A DNA stretch of 64,000 bases from NCBI GenBank assembly GCA_964540105.1, contig CAZILL010000001.1:372001-436000 (forward strand). Reading direction: 5' to 3'. The notes under the pieces were generated by a model. The model saw only the letters and a program-made list of their open reading frames with translations, was not told where the DNA came from and made no database searches. Source of the DNA: DATKJY01 sp964540105 (GTDB lineage: Bacteria > Zixibacteria > MSB-5A5 > GN15 > FEB-12). Below are positions 17,591 to 25,346 of this stretch, piece by piece. Numbering within the stretch: position 1 is the stretch's first letter; each line of letters opens with the position of its first letter. The translations under genes were made by a program, and so were the position numbers.

Positions 17591-17638
17591 ATTCTATTTG
17601 CTCATTAGCGCGGATTATGCATTATTACTATACATAAT

Positions 17639-17654
17639 ATGACCATTTGGTCAT
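17639..17654. promoter_or_regulatory. Probable TetR-family operator
   Basis: ATGACCATTTGGTCAT is a 16-bp inverted repeat centred 20 nt before the TetR start codon, a usual place for autoregulation. The TGACC-GGTCA half-sites resemble operators of several TetR/AcrR regulators. The right half with flank (TGGTCATTAT) recurs with one change as TGGTCATAAT at 17570-17579, inside the ino1 promoter. Confidence 0.65.
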
Positions 17655-17666
17655 TATTGGACTCCA

Positions 17667-18314
17667 ATGCTTGACGAAAACCTCATCGCTGAACTTGTGC
17701 GTCGCAAGGTTGTCAGTGACACCTTTCGGCGTCTCCAACCGGATAAGAAGGAACGCGTTTATCAGGCTGCCGTACGGCTGTTCGGAACTTACGGCTACGA
17801 CGGCATGCCGGTTGACCGTTTCTGTCGTGAGGCGGGGATTTCCAAAGGCTCCTTCTTTCAATACTTTCCGTCTAAGAGCCATCTGCTCGAATTTGTCGTT
17901 ATCATCTTTGATAGCTCTCTCGGCCGCTGGATTGCGGAGATTCGTCGCGATTCCAAAGCCGTCCTCGCGCGGGATCGACTCTTGCATTTGTACACCGCGA
18001 TCTTGACCGACCGGACCTTTACCCCTGCCGAAAAACTATTCCACTTGTTCGTCACCAAAGCCTCGGCGCACGCCAATGTCACCATAGAAGGGATCGATTT
18101 GGAACGGCACCTCGAGCAGTATATTCAGGAGATTACAACGCGGGGGGAACAGACCGGCGAAATTCGCGGCGACATCGACATCAAACTGACCGCTCACGTC
18201 ATCTTTTCCCTTTGTGTCGCGCTCACCGATCAGGAATATTCAGGCATACCCGCAACTGCTCTGCCCACCGGTGAGCAACTTGTTTCACTTCTGTTCGACG
18301 GAATTAGAGCATAA
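17667..18314 (+). CDS. TetR/AcrR family transcriptional regulator
   Basis: The 215-residue protein has an N-terminal TetR helix-turn-helix (about residues 27-75: RVYQAAVRLFGTYGYDGMPVDRFCREAGISKGSFFQYF). A helical ligand-binding and dimerisation domain follows. The ligand is unknown. It lies between the divergent ino1 and the co-directional nucleoside phosphorylase, which starts 8 nt downstream. A palindromic operator just upstream suggests autoregulation, with possible control of ino1. Confidence 0.92.
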   Translation: MLDENLIAELVRRKVVSDTFRRLQPDKKERVYQAAVRLFGTYGYDGMPVDRFCREAGISKGSFFQYFPSKSHLLEFVVIIFDSSLGRWIAEIRRDSKAVLARDRLLHLYTAILTDRTFTPAEKLFHLFVTKASAHANVTIEGIDLERHLEQYIQEITTRGEQTGEIRGDIDIKLTAHVIFSLCVALTDQEYSGIPATALPTGEQLVSLLFDGIRA

Positions 18315-18322
18315 GGAGAGTC

Positions 18323-19099
18323 ATGGAGAAGGCGAAACAACTGTTCTTGCCAGAGTACGCAGGCAGAGGGGTAGCCATAATCGAACCATCCCGCATCAAA
18401 CCCCGTGGGGTTCGTCTACCTTCGCGAGCGGTCCTGTGCTTCTTCGGAAATGTCCTCGAAGAACTGAAGAAGAGAGGGCACGTGACTATTGTCCACTACT
18501 TGAAAAGCGAAATGGGGCGTCACCCCGTCTACACTATCGGCGAAGGAAGAAATCGAACGGTCCTGTTCCATCCCGGTATCGGCTCTGCAATGGCCGCCGC
18601 AGGTCTGGAAGAGATTATCGCCCTCGGTGCCCGGTTCATTATTGCGTGTGGAGGAGCGGGCGTTTTACGAAAAGATCTGCCTCCGGGAACGGTCATCATT
18701 CCAACGGGAGCGGTGCGTGACGAAGGCACGAGTTTTCATTATCAGCCGAGAACCCGCATCAACCGGCCTCATCGGGATGCCGTAAAAGCGATTGAGCGGG
18801 CGTGTGAACGTCACAGCACTCCGTATCTCAAGGGACTCACCTGGACGACCGATGCTATCTTTCGCGAAACCGCGCGGAAAGTCAGTGCCCGTCGACGAGA
18901 AGGCTGTCTCACGGTCGAGATGGAGGCCGCTGCGTTCTTTGCCGTTGCCCGCTTTCGCAAAGTCACCTTGGGTCAAGTGCTGTATGCTGGCGACGACGTA
19001 AGCGGTCAGAGCTGGGATCGACGCGGCTGGCCCGGACGCCCCACCGCTCGTCAAAAACTTCTGGCGCTTGCGATTGATGCCGTGCGAATGCTCAGGTAG
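18323..19099 (+). CDS. Nucleoside phosphorylase (uridine phosphorylase family)
   Basis: The 258-residue product belongs to the PNP/UDP superfamily, which splits nucleosides with phosphate to a base and ribose-1-phosphate. Seen here are the phosphate/ribose loop HPGIGSAMAAAGLEE, the central ACGGAGVL strand, DEGTSFHY, and the ribose-binding VEMEAAA motif. A segment with Asp near the end (YAGDDVSGQSWDRRGW) matches the uridine-phosphorylase-like group, but base specificity is not clear. AAGGAGAG sits just before the ATG. It forms a two-gene unit with tetR. Confidence 0.88.
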   Translation: MEKAKQLFLPEYAGRGVAIIEPSRIKPRGVRLPSRAVLCFFGNVLEELKKRGHVTIVHYLKSEMGRHPVYTIGEGRNRTVLFHPGIGSAMAAAGLEEIIALGARFIIACGGAGVLRKDLPPGTVIIPTGAVRDEGTSFHYQPRTRINRPHRDAVKAIERACERHSTPYLKGLTWTTDAIFRETARKVSARRREGCLTVEMEAAAFFAVARFRKVTLGQVLYAGDDVSGQSWDRRGWPGRPTARQKLLALAIDAVRMLR

Positions 19100-19152
19100 G
19101 TCGGGGTTACCTCTCCACTTTCCCTGAATTCCACACTTTCTTTCGGGAACGC

Positions 19153-19181
19153 TTGACAGCTTCGGAACTCCGCCATATATA
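19153..19181 (+). promoter_or_regulatory. Sigma-70-type promoter of the flavin oxidase gene
   Basis: TTGACA (19153-19158) and TATATA (19176-19181) are separated by exactly 17 nt. The predicted start gives a leader of about 115 nt before the ATG at 19303. Confidence 0.8.
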
Positions 19182-19302
19182 GTGCGGTATTATAGATTAT
19201 ATGAATCGATATTGTCCATAAACAACGTCGAATCTGTTCATCAGCGCTGGTACGATATCGGAAAGACAACCACCAATCCTAACCTTTCTGGGAGCGAAAG
19301 CC

Positions 19303-20727
19303 ATGAGTAGTGTACGGATTACGACCACCAGCGGCGACGCGGTGACCCTGGATGCTGCCACCATCGAAAAACTCAAATCGTCCCTGCGGGGAGAGCTTCT
19401 CCGACCGGGCGAAACCGGTTACGACCAATCCCGCGCAGTCTGGAATGCCATGATTGACCGCAAACCCGCTCTGATCGCCCGCTGTTCGGGTGTGGCCGAT
19501 GTGCGGAGTGCGGTATCGTTTGCGCGAGATCATTCGCTTCTCACTGCCGTACGCGGTGGAGGTCACAACATTGCCGGCAACGCCGTTTGCGACGGCGGCT
19601 TCCAGATCGACTTAAGCGCTATGCGCTCGGTTCGGATCGACCCTCAGGCCCGCATTGCCCATGTCGAACCGGGTGCAACCCTCGGCGATTTCGATCACGA
19701 AGCTCAGACCTTTGGACTGGCTACTCCGCTCGGAATCAACTCCACCACTGGTGTGGCTGGACTAACCCTCGGCGCCGGATTCGGCTGGTTCTCTCGAAAA
19801 CACGGTATGACCATCGACAATCTCACTGCCGCCGACGTCGTCACGGCCGACGGCAACCTCCTCCGCACCAGCGAAAAAGAGAACCCTGATCTGTTCTGGG
19901 CCATCCGCGGCGGGAGTGGCAATTTTGGCATCGTGACCCGCTTCGAATTTCGACTCTATCCCCTTGGGCCAAACGTCCTGAGCGGACTGGTTGTCTATGC
20001 GGGCAAAGATGCTGCCGCGACTCTCAGGCAATACCGCGAATATGTCAAGAAGCTTGGCGATGAAACCAGTGTCTGGGTCGTTTTGCGCAAAGCCCCACCG
20101 CTCCCGTTTCTCCCGCCCGAAGTTCACGGCACCGATATCATCGCCTACGTTGTCTTCCACGCCGGCAATCCGGAGGAAGGCAAGAAAGCCCTTGAACCGG
20201 TTCGAAAGTTCGGCACGGTCATTGGAGAACATATTGGACTCAACCCCTACACCGCCTGGCAGGCTACGTTCGACCCGCTCTTGGCTCCCGGCGCCCGCAA
20301 TTACTGGAAGTCACACAACTTCATCGATCTTGACGACAAGGCGATCGATATCGCCGTCCGCTATGCCGCCACCCTCCCCTCGCCGCAGTGCGAGATCTTC
20401 TTCGGTCTCATCGGCGGCGCGACCACCCGTCCCGCGCCGGATGCGACCGCGTACTCCCACCGAAACGCAATCTACGTGATGAATGTCCATGGACGTTGGG
20501 AGAAATCATCCGACGACAGCAAGTGCATCGATTGGGCACGCGCCTTCTTCCGCGAGACGACCCCCTACGCGACCGGCGGCGTGTATGTCAATTTTCTTAC
20601 CGATGATGAATCTGATCGGGTGAAGGCCGCGTATGGTCCCGGCTACGATCGCCTGGTCGCGGTGAAGAAAAAATATGATCCGCAGAATCTGTTCCGCATG
20701 AACCAGAACATCCGCCCGGGGGCCTGA
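19303..20727 (+). CDS. FAD-binding oxidoreductase (berberine-bridge/6-hydroxynicotine oxidase type)
   Basis: The 474-residue enzyme has a PCMH-type FAD domain with VRGGGHNIAG. His88 is the residue that carries 8-alpha-histidyl FAD in this family. The matching Cys used for bicovalent attachment is absent (the loop reads INSTTGVAGLTLGAGFG), so single covalent linkage is expected. Substrate domain residues follow, and the C-terminal BBE segment YDPQNLFRMNQNI closes the flavin site. Members oxidise alcohols, sugars or amines with oxygen; the substrate is unknown. No signal peptide is seen. Monocistronic, with a good promoter and a GGGAG ribosome site. Confidence 0.92.
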   Translation: MSSVRITTTSGDAVTLDAATIEKLKSSLRGELLRPGETGYDQSRAVWNAMIDRKPALIARCSGVADVRSAVSFARDHSLLTAVRGGGHNIAGNAVCDGGFQIDLSAMRSVRIDPQARIAHVEPGATLGDFDHEAQTFGLATPLGINSTTGVAGLTLGAGFGWFSRKHGMTIDNLTAADVVTADGNLLRTSEKENPDLFWAIRGGSGNFGIVTRFEFRLYPLGPNVLSGLVVYAGKDAAATLRQYREYVKKLGDETSVWVVLRKAPPLPFLPPEVHGTDIIAYVVFHAGNPEEGKKALEPVRKFGTVIGEHIGLNPYTAWQATFDPLLAPGARNYWKSHNFIDLDDKAIDIAVRYAATLPSPQCEIFFGLIGGATTRPAPDATAYSHRNAIYVMNVHGRWEKSSDDSKCIDWARAFFRETTPYATGGVYVNFLTDDESDRVKAAYGPGYDRLVAVKKKYDPQNLFRMNQNIRPGA

Positions 20728-20761
20728 TCTGCCCCCAGGGCACATTGTGGTTTCGAATGAT

Positions 20762-20804
20762 CCCCCCTCTACCGCCGCGTGCGGGAGAGGGGTAGGGGTG
20801 AGGG
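20762..20804 (+). repeat. Short palindromic repeat, copy 1
   Basis: The CCCCTCT...GGGAGAGGGG hairpin is followed by TAGGGGTGAGGG. It is related to the copies at 21688-21734 and 22551-22599 and lacks the second small hairpin that they share. It lies between the flavin oxidase gene and the FISUMP promoter. Confidence 0.7.
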
Positions 20805-20864
20805 CGATTCATTTCCCCACTTCTTATCCCCCTATGTCACCTGCCCTTCTTGCGACTCTTCCCC

Positions 20865-20893
20865 TTGACAAACAGTACCCTTTTCTCTATATT
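20865..20893 (+). promoter_or_regulatory. Sigma-70-type promoter of the FISUMP lipoprotein gene
   Basis: TTGACA (20865-20870), a 17-nt spacer and TATATT (20888-20893). The predicted transcript starts near 20900 and runs into GGAGG at 20923-20927, which fixes the translation start region at about 20935. Confidence 0.82.
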
Positions 20894-20934
20894 CTGACCA
20901 ACTCAATTGACACACTCTCGGTGGAGGAAGTACT

Positions 20935-21621
20935 ACGAATAATCACTGGTTCCAATTCGCGTTCGTGACAGCTTCTTTACTACTGTTCTCCTCCTGTTCG
21001 AAAAACCCCACGGAACCATCCCCTTCGGAAACCGTCACCGACATCGATGGCAACGCATATAGAATCATCACCATCGGCACACAAGTTTGGATGGCAGAGA
21101 ACCTGAAAGTAGTCCACTACCGCAACGGCGACGCGATACCCAGCGTGTCCGATTCCGCTGAGTGGCACGGACTTGATTCTGGAGCTTATTGCAAGTATAA
21201 CAATGATGAGGGCAATGTTGCCACCTATGGACTGCTCTACAACTGGTATGCTGCAAGTGACGACCGGAATATAGCGCCGGCAGGCTGGCACGTGCCGACT
21301 GTTGCCGATTGGGAGACCTTAACGAGTTTCCTTGGTGGCTACATCTTTGCAGGCGGGAAGATGAAGGAAACAGGAAGCCGGCACTGGCCCAGCCCAAATT
21401 CCTATTCGTCGAATGAAAGCGGGTTTTCCGCATTGCCTGGCGGTTATCGTAAGGGTGGGGGAACGTATCTCGATTTGGGTTACTACGCCATCTTTTGGTC
21501 ATCTACAGAGTATGATATCACCAGGGCGTGGGGTCTGTACCTGTACTACATCGGTCCAAGAGCGAATCTTGACTTTGGTAGTAAGCTCTACGGTTGCTCC
21601 GTCCGCTGTGTCAAAGACTAA
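20935..21621 (+). CDS. FISUMP-domain lipoprotein with apparent ACG start
   Basis: From 20935 the frame reads (ACG) NNHWFQFAFVTASLLLFSSC, a complete lipoprotein signal with Cys at about 21. GGAGG lies 7 nt before the ACG and a consensus promoter precedes it. The only conventional start in frame, GTG at 20965, has no ribosome site and would leave just 10 residues before the Cys. The ACG is thus either a rare start codon, a point mutation of ATG or a sequencing error. The mature part is a typical FISUMP domain: GTQVWMAENLK, YGLLYNW, GWHVPTVADWETL, GFSALPGGYR, FWSSTEY and VRCVKD. These domains are common in surface proteins of the FCB group; function is unknown. The gene is bracketed by two palindromic repeats. 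Confidence 0.82.
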   Translation, partial: TNNHWFQFAFVTASLLLFSSCSKNPTEPSPSETVTDIDGNAYRIITIGTQVWMAENLKVVHYRNGDAIPSVSDSAEWHGLDSGAYCKYNNDEGNVATYGLLYNWYAASDDRNIAPAGWHVPTVADWETLTSFLGGYIFAGGKMKETGSRHWPSPNSYSSNESGFSALPGGYRKGGGTYLDLGYYAIFWSSTEYDITRAWGLYLYYIGPRANLDFGSKLYGCSVRCVKD

Positions 21622-21687
21622 TTAACTACACACACCGTGTGACACGCGGGAAATCAGCCGGTGTGAATCAGAAGATACCAGAAGGAA

Positions 21688-21734
21688 TTCCTCTCCTTGG
21701 GGAGAGGATGTCGCGAAGCGACAGGTGAGGGGAG
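21688..21734 (+). repeat. Short palindromic repeat, copy 2
   Basis: Hairpin CCTCTCC-TTG-GGGAGAGG, then a second hairpin GTCGC-GAA-GCGAC, then GGTGAGGGGAG followed by TTTTT. The T run means this copy could also end the FISUMP transcript. The same two-hairpin plan occurs in copy 3. Confidence 0.75.
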
Positions 21735-21907
21735 TTTTTCAACATTCCTGCGTGCGGGCCGAGGCGCTGGCTCCCCTCTGCAAAATCACAGGCGAAAAAG
21801 TGTTGCGGAAAACAATACATTGAGAAAACGAACTCATTTCTTCTTTCTCTGTTGCGGCGGGTCTTGGTCCTGGCTTGCCGGGAGTGTGACCTGCCGTCAC
21901 GAAACAG

Positions 21908-22462
21908 TTAGAACCCGAACCGCTCAAACGACACAATCTCATTCACCGGTTTGCGGGTGCGGGGGGCCTCATCCTTCTTGCGGGTCTTCTCATCCAGGAG
22001 ATCAAGCGAACCCTGATACCCCAGCGAGATAACACACATCACGTGGTACTCGTCGGGAATTGAAAGCGCGGCTTTCAGCTTGGGCGCATCGTAGCCGGCC
22101 ATCGGGTGCCCCATTAGCCCCAACTGCACCGCCCCCAGCAGAAGCGACATCACCGCCAGCCCGCACCCGAACTGGTAATACATGACAGGATCATCCTCGC
22201 GCACGGCATCATCTCTTTGCCGCCCACAGACTGCGATCAGAAGAGGCGCTTTGGCGGCCCATTCATTTCCGGGCGACAGCGTGGCGGCGAATCTCGCATG
22301 CTGTGCCGGCTCGGACACAAACACAAACCGCCACGGCTGATGGTTTGCGCATGACGGCGACCAGCGCACGATCTCAATTAGTTGCGCTAGTTTCTCCTCC
22401 TCAATTGGCGCGGGCAGGTATGAACGCTTGCTCATCCGCTGGAAGAATATGGAGTTATCCAT
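21908..22462 (-). CDS. Nitroreductase family protein
   Basis: This 184-residue FMN-dependent oxidoreductase has the N-terminal FMN-phosphate motif FFQRMSKRSYLPAPI, the SPSCANHQPWRFV segment, a QLGLMGHPMAGYD substrate/FMN loop and the C-terminal RKPVNEIVSFERFG. Family members reduce nitroaromatics, quinones or related compounds with NAD(P)H and act as dimers. The physiological substrate is not predictable. A GAAGG site precedes the ATG at 22462. It lies alone between repeat copies 2 and 3 on the strand opposite the FISUMP gene. Confidence 0.92.
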   Translation of the reverse strand: MDNSIFFQRMSKRSYLPAPIEEEKLAQLIEIVRWSPSCANHQPWRFVFVSEPAQHARFAATLSPGNEWAAKAPLLIAVCGRQRDDAVREDDPVMYYQFGCGLAVMSLLLGAVQLGLMGHPMAGYDAPKLKAALSIPDEYHVMCVISLGYQGSLDLLDEKTRKKDEAPRTRKPVNEIVSFERFGF

Positions 22463-22540
22463 CGCTACCTTCTAATTCTCGCGAAGCGGTATTGCCCCGA
22501 ATTGGGCCTGTTAAAGAACCTTTGTGAAGTCACAAATGCC

Positions 22541-23557
22541 TCACCGTTTCCCCTTCTCCCCGCTGGGGAGAAGGTGCCCGAAGGGCGGTTGAGGGGGGGA
22601 ATTCGACAAGTTCGAATTGGGGGAAACTGTCCCTGGTACTTGGAGACGGAAGTCATTCTGCGCCAGCAACTTTTCCTGACGCCTGCGCACCGCCGCTTCG
22701 GTCATGGGAAATTCCGGTCCGACATGCTCGATCATGATCGACGAGGTCGCCGAGGCAAAACAGCCCGAACGTTTCAGATCGCCCCCACTTGCAAGATACT
22801 CGAACGTGAAGCCGGCCATGTAGGTATCCCCCGCGCCGGTGGCGTCGATGAGATCAACCTCATAGGGAGGAATATTGACAAACTGCTGGCCGTCGTAGAT
22901 GACCGAGCCCAGCTCGGCGAGCGTCACAATCACCAGCTTAGGCCCCCACGATTTGATTATCCGCGCCGCCTCATAGGGGTTCTTCCGGCAGTTGATGCCA
23001 GTCAGAATCTCTCCTTCGAGTTCGTTTGGCTTGACAATATCGAAGAGCCCAAGAAGTTCTTCGATCCCCGGCCTCTTTTCGTGATAGATCCTGCCCGACT
23101 GATCGACCCCTCTGAGCAACCCCTGAGGATCGCAGAAGAAGAGCCCCGAGAATTGCGTTCTGATTGTCCGAATCAGCTCAAACGACACTTCTCCCAGGAT
23201 CGGTCCAATCAGAACCGCTTTGGCATTGGCGTACAAGTCAGGGGAGAGGGAGTTGATATCCGATGCCCGCCCCAGCAAATCCAGGGTTCTATTCCCGAAG
23301 GCATCGTAGTAGATCAGTGAGAAACCGCCAGTCGCTTCCGATGGGGTCACGTGCGGTTCGATCCCAAAACGATCGAGATCACTCAGGAAAGCAGCGCGAT
23401 ACTCGTTTCCGACCGCGCCGATCAGTCGCACTTTCTCGCCCAGCTTGGCCAGCACCAGGGCCGCATTGGTCGAACATCCCGAGAGCACCCGCTCCTTGGT
23501 GTCTACCCGCGGCGTCTTGATGTAGTCGTAGACCGGGTTTCCGATGGCGGTGATCAT
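22541..23557 (-). CDS. PfkB-family carbohydrate kinase, C-terminus supplied by a repeat
   Basis: The ribokinase-fold enzyme shows GCSTNAALVLAKLG near the N-terminus and the PfkB signature DATGAGDTYMAGF with the catalytic Asp near residue 242. The adenosine-kinase-like branch is most likely, but substrate choice is open. The start overlaps the stop of the upstream phosphatidyltransferase as TGATG. Residues of about 320-338 (PPQPPFGHLLPSGEKGKR) are encoded by repeat copy 3, which also supplies the stop codon. The enzyme proper therefore seems to end near the VPGTVSPN segment and carries a foreign tail. Confidence 0.88.
   Translation of the reverse strand: MITAIGNPVYDYIKTPRVDTKERVLSGCSTNAALVLAKLGEKVRLIGAVGNEYRAAFLSDLDRFGIEPHVTPSEATGGFSLIYYDAFGNRTLDLLGRASDINSLSPDLYANAKAVLIGPILGEVSFELIRTIRTQFSGLFFCDPQGLLRGVDQSGRIYHEKRPGIEELLGLFDIVKPNELEGEILTGINCRKNPYEAARIIKSWGPKLVIVTLAELGSVIYDGQQFVNIPPYEVDLIDATGAGDTYMAGFTFEYLASGGDLKRSGCFASATSSIMIEHVGPEFPMTEAAVRRRQEKLLAQNDFRLQVPGTVSPNSNLSNSPPQPPFGHLLPSGEKGKR
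22551..22599 (+). repeat. Short palindromic repeat, copy 3, inside the 3' end of pfkB
   Basis: Hairpin CTTCTCCCC-GCT-GGGGAGAAG, then GCCC-GAA-GGGC, then GGTTGAGGGGGG: the same order as copy 2. It overlaps the last 18 codons of the minus-strand kinase gene. Confidence 0.75.
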
Positions 23558-24180
23558 CAGACGTTCTGTCTCTTGCCGAGGAGTTTTCGGGCGTATATCA
23601 GGCGCTGTACTGCGGTTATCAGCGAAGTCAGGCCGACAACGATCAGCGCAAATTCCAGCCAGCGTCCTCGCGGCCAGCTCCCGTCGGGAAGATAGATTTC
23701 GAGAACCGCGCCAAACATGATCAGGAGAAATTTTTCGAAACGTCCCACAATTCCGACCGCACAGTTTTCGATCTTGCCAATCGACTCGGCTGCCGCCCGG
23801 GTGTAACTGGCAATCAGCATACCAAAGAGGGCAAACAACCCCCAGCCCGGATGCGTTAGGCCCGACATGGTGATGCCGGCGAGGATGAAGAACTCCCCGT
23901 AACGGTCAACGACATGATCGAGAATTCCCCCAAACACGGTGCCGATATTTCCCGCTCGGGCAGTGGAGCCGTCAAGCATGTCGGTTATCGACGTGCCGAG
24001 CATCCAGAACACTCCCCAGCCGACCTTCCCCTTCCAGAAGCAGATCCCGGACACAAACGCGCAAAGAAATGACACTCCGGTAAGGAAATTCGGAGAGAGC
24101 CCCATTTTCAGGCAGACCCGCCCTAAGGAGAGCGACGACTCTTCATACCACTGTCGCTTGAGTTGATTGATCCCTGGCAA
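23557..24180 (-). CDS. CDP-alcohol phosphatidyltransferase
   Basis: The 207-residue membrane protein carries the complete CDP-alcohol signature D-G-x2-A-R-x8-G-x3-D-x3-D in DGSTARAGNIGTVFGGILDHVVD. It also has about six hydrophobic helices. Such enzymes transfer a phosphatidyl group from CDP-diacylglycerol to an alcohol phosphate, or a related reaction. The alcohol here could be glycerol or inositol phosphate; the latter would fit the inositol-phosphate synthase at 16.3 kb, but this is inference. The frame opens with TTG at 24180 and no ATG is available upstream. It is coupled to the PfkB kinase downstream. Confidence 0.9.
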   Translation of the reverse strand: MPGINQLKRQWYEESSLSLGRVCLKMGLSPNFLTGVSFLCAFVSGICFWKGKVGWGVFWMLGTSITDMLDGSTARAGNIGTVFGGILDHVVDRYGEFFILAGITMSGLTHPGWGLFALFGMLIASYTRAAAESIGKIENCAVGIVGRFEKFLLIMFGAVLEIYLPDGSWPRGRWLEFALIVVGLTSLITAVQRLIYARKLLGKRQNV

Positions 24181-24309
24181 AGTTCGATAACATCCTTATT
24201 ATCAATTAGGTGGGGTCGAATATACGGGCAGCAACGAGCGCCGTCAACTTGGCGATTTGACAATTTTGCACGCGGCAAGTACTGTCGGCGATCCTCGGCC
24301 CAAAGGCGA

Positions 24310-24338
24310 TTGACAAACCAGCTGTATCGAGGGATATT
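24310..24338 (+). promoter_or_regulatory. Probable obgE promoter giving a very short leader
   Basis: TTGACA (24310-24315), a 17-nt spacer and GATATT (24333-24338) place the transcript start within a few bases of the ATG at 24348. A second candidate (TTGACA at 24257-24262, 17 nt, TACTGT) would give a leader of about 55 nt. Confidence 0.5.
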
Positions 24339-24347
24339 GCGCGCTGC

Positions 24348-25346
24348 ATGTTTATCGACTATGTGGAAATCGAGGTCTTTTCGGGAGATGGCGGTCACGG
24401 GTGCATTGCCTTTCGCACGGAAAAGTATATCCCTAAAGGGGGGCCGGACGGCGGTGACGGCGGTCGCGGAGGGGATGTGATCGCGGTAGCCGACACTAAT
24501 CTCACGACCTTGCTCGATTATCGCTATAAGAAGTCCTACAAAGCCGAGCGAGGTCACCCCGGTGAAGGCGGGAACCGAACTGGCCGCTCAGGGGAAGACA
24601 TTCGGTTGCGAATACCGGTCGGGACTTTGATTCGCGAGCTGGACACGAATGAACCACTGGCCGATCTGGATTCGGAGGGGGCAGAGGTTCTCCTCGCCCG
24701 CGGCGGCAAGGGGGGGCATGGCAATGCGTTCTACAAGTCGCCGGTGAATCAGGCGCCGCGAAAAGCACAGGATGGCCACCCCGGCGAGCACAAACGTCTG
24801 TCGCTCGAACTCAAGCTTCTGGCCGACGTCGGACTCGTGGGGCTCCCCAACGCAGGAAAGTCAACGATCCTCGCCACATTTTCTGCAGCCCGACCGAAGA
24901 TCGCAGATTACCCGTTTACGACCCTCATCCCGAATCTTGGCATTGTTAAATTGCGGGAGTTCAAGTCGTTTGTCATGGCCGATATTCCCGGCCTGATCGA
25001 GGGCGCTTCACTGGGGAAGGGGCTTGGAATTCAGTTCCTCAAGCACATCCAGCGAACCCGGGTGCTTCTGTATATCATCGATATCAACGACCCCGACATC
25101 GCCAGGACCCGAGGCATCCTTGAGCAGGAGTTGGCTTCTTTCGACAGTTCGCTCGTGACAAGACCATCACTGACCGCAGTCACAAAGATTGACACCGTGA
25201 GCGCCGAAGAACTCAAACGTCTGGCGAAGCAGTTTCCCCCTGATTACCTTTACCTGTCGGCTGTGGCCGGACTTGGGACCGACCACTTTCTTCAAACCGT
25301 CGAGCGTGTACTTGACCAGCACCGAGCTTCAGCAGAGAATAACTGA
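24348..25346 (+). CDS. obgE: Obg-family GTPase
   Basis: The 332-residue protein has the glycine-rich Obg domain (1-158; GDGGHGCIAFRTEKYIPKGGPDGGDGG) followed by a GTPase domain with G1 GLPNAGKST, G3 DIPGLIEGA and TKID as G4. The C-terminal OCT domain is absent, as in many Gram-negative homologues. Obg proteins bind the 50S subunit and function in ribosome maturation and stress control. No ribosome site precedes the ATG, matching the short-leader promoter. First gene of the operon obgE-dprA-ptsH-ptsI-pgi/pmi. Confidence 0.97.
   Translation: MFIDYVEIEVFSGDGGHGCIAFRTEKYIPKGGPDGGDGGRGGDVIAVADTNLTTLLDYRYKKSYKAERGHPGEGGNRTGRSGEDIRLRIPVGTLIRELDTNEPLADLDSEGAEVLLARGGKGGHGNAFYKSPVNQAPRKAQDGHPGEHKRLSLELKLLADVGLVGLPNAGKSTILATFSAARPKIADYPFTTLIPNLGIVKLREFKSFVMADIPGLIEGASLGKGLGIQFLKHIQRTRVLLYIIDINDPDIARTRGILEQELASFDSSLVTRPSLTAVTKIDTVSAEELKRLAKQFPPDYLYLSAVAGLGTDHFLQTVERVLDQHRASAENN

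Noticed and set aside
22502..23320. 272-codon plus-strand frame
   Set aside because: It is antisense to the PfkB kinase, whose signature motifs are intact; the frame is a by-product of GC-rich codon usage.
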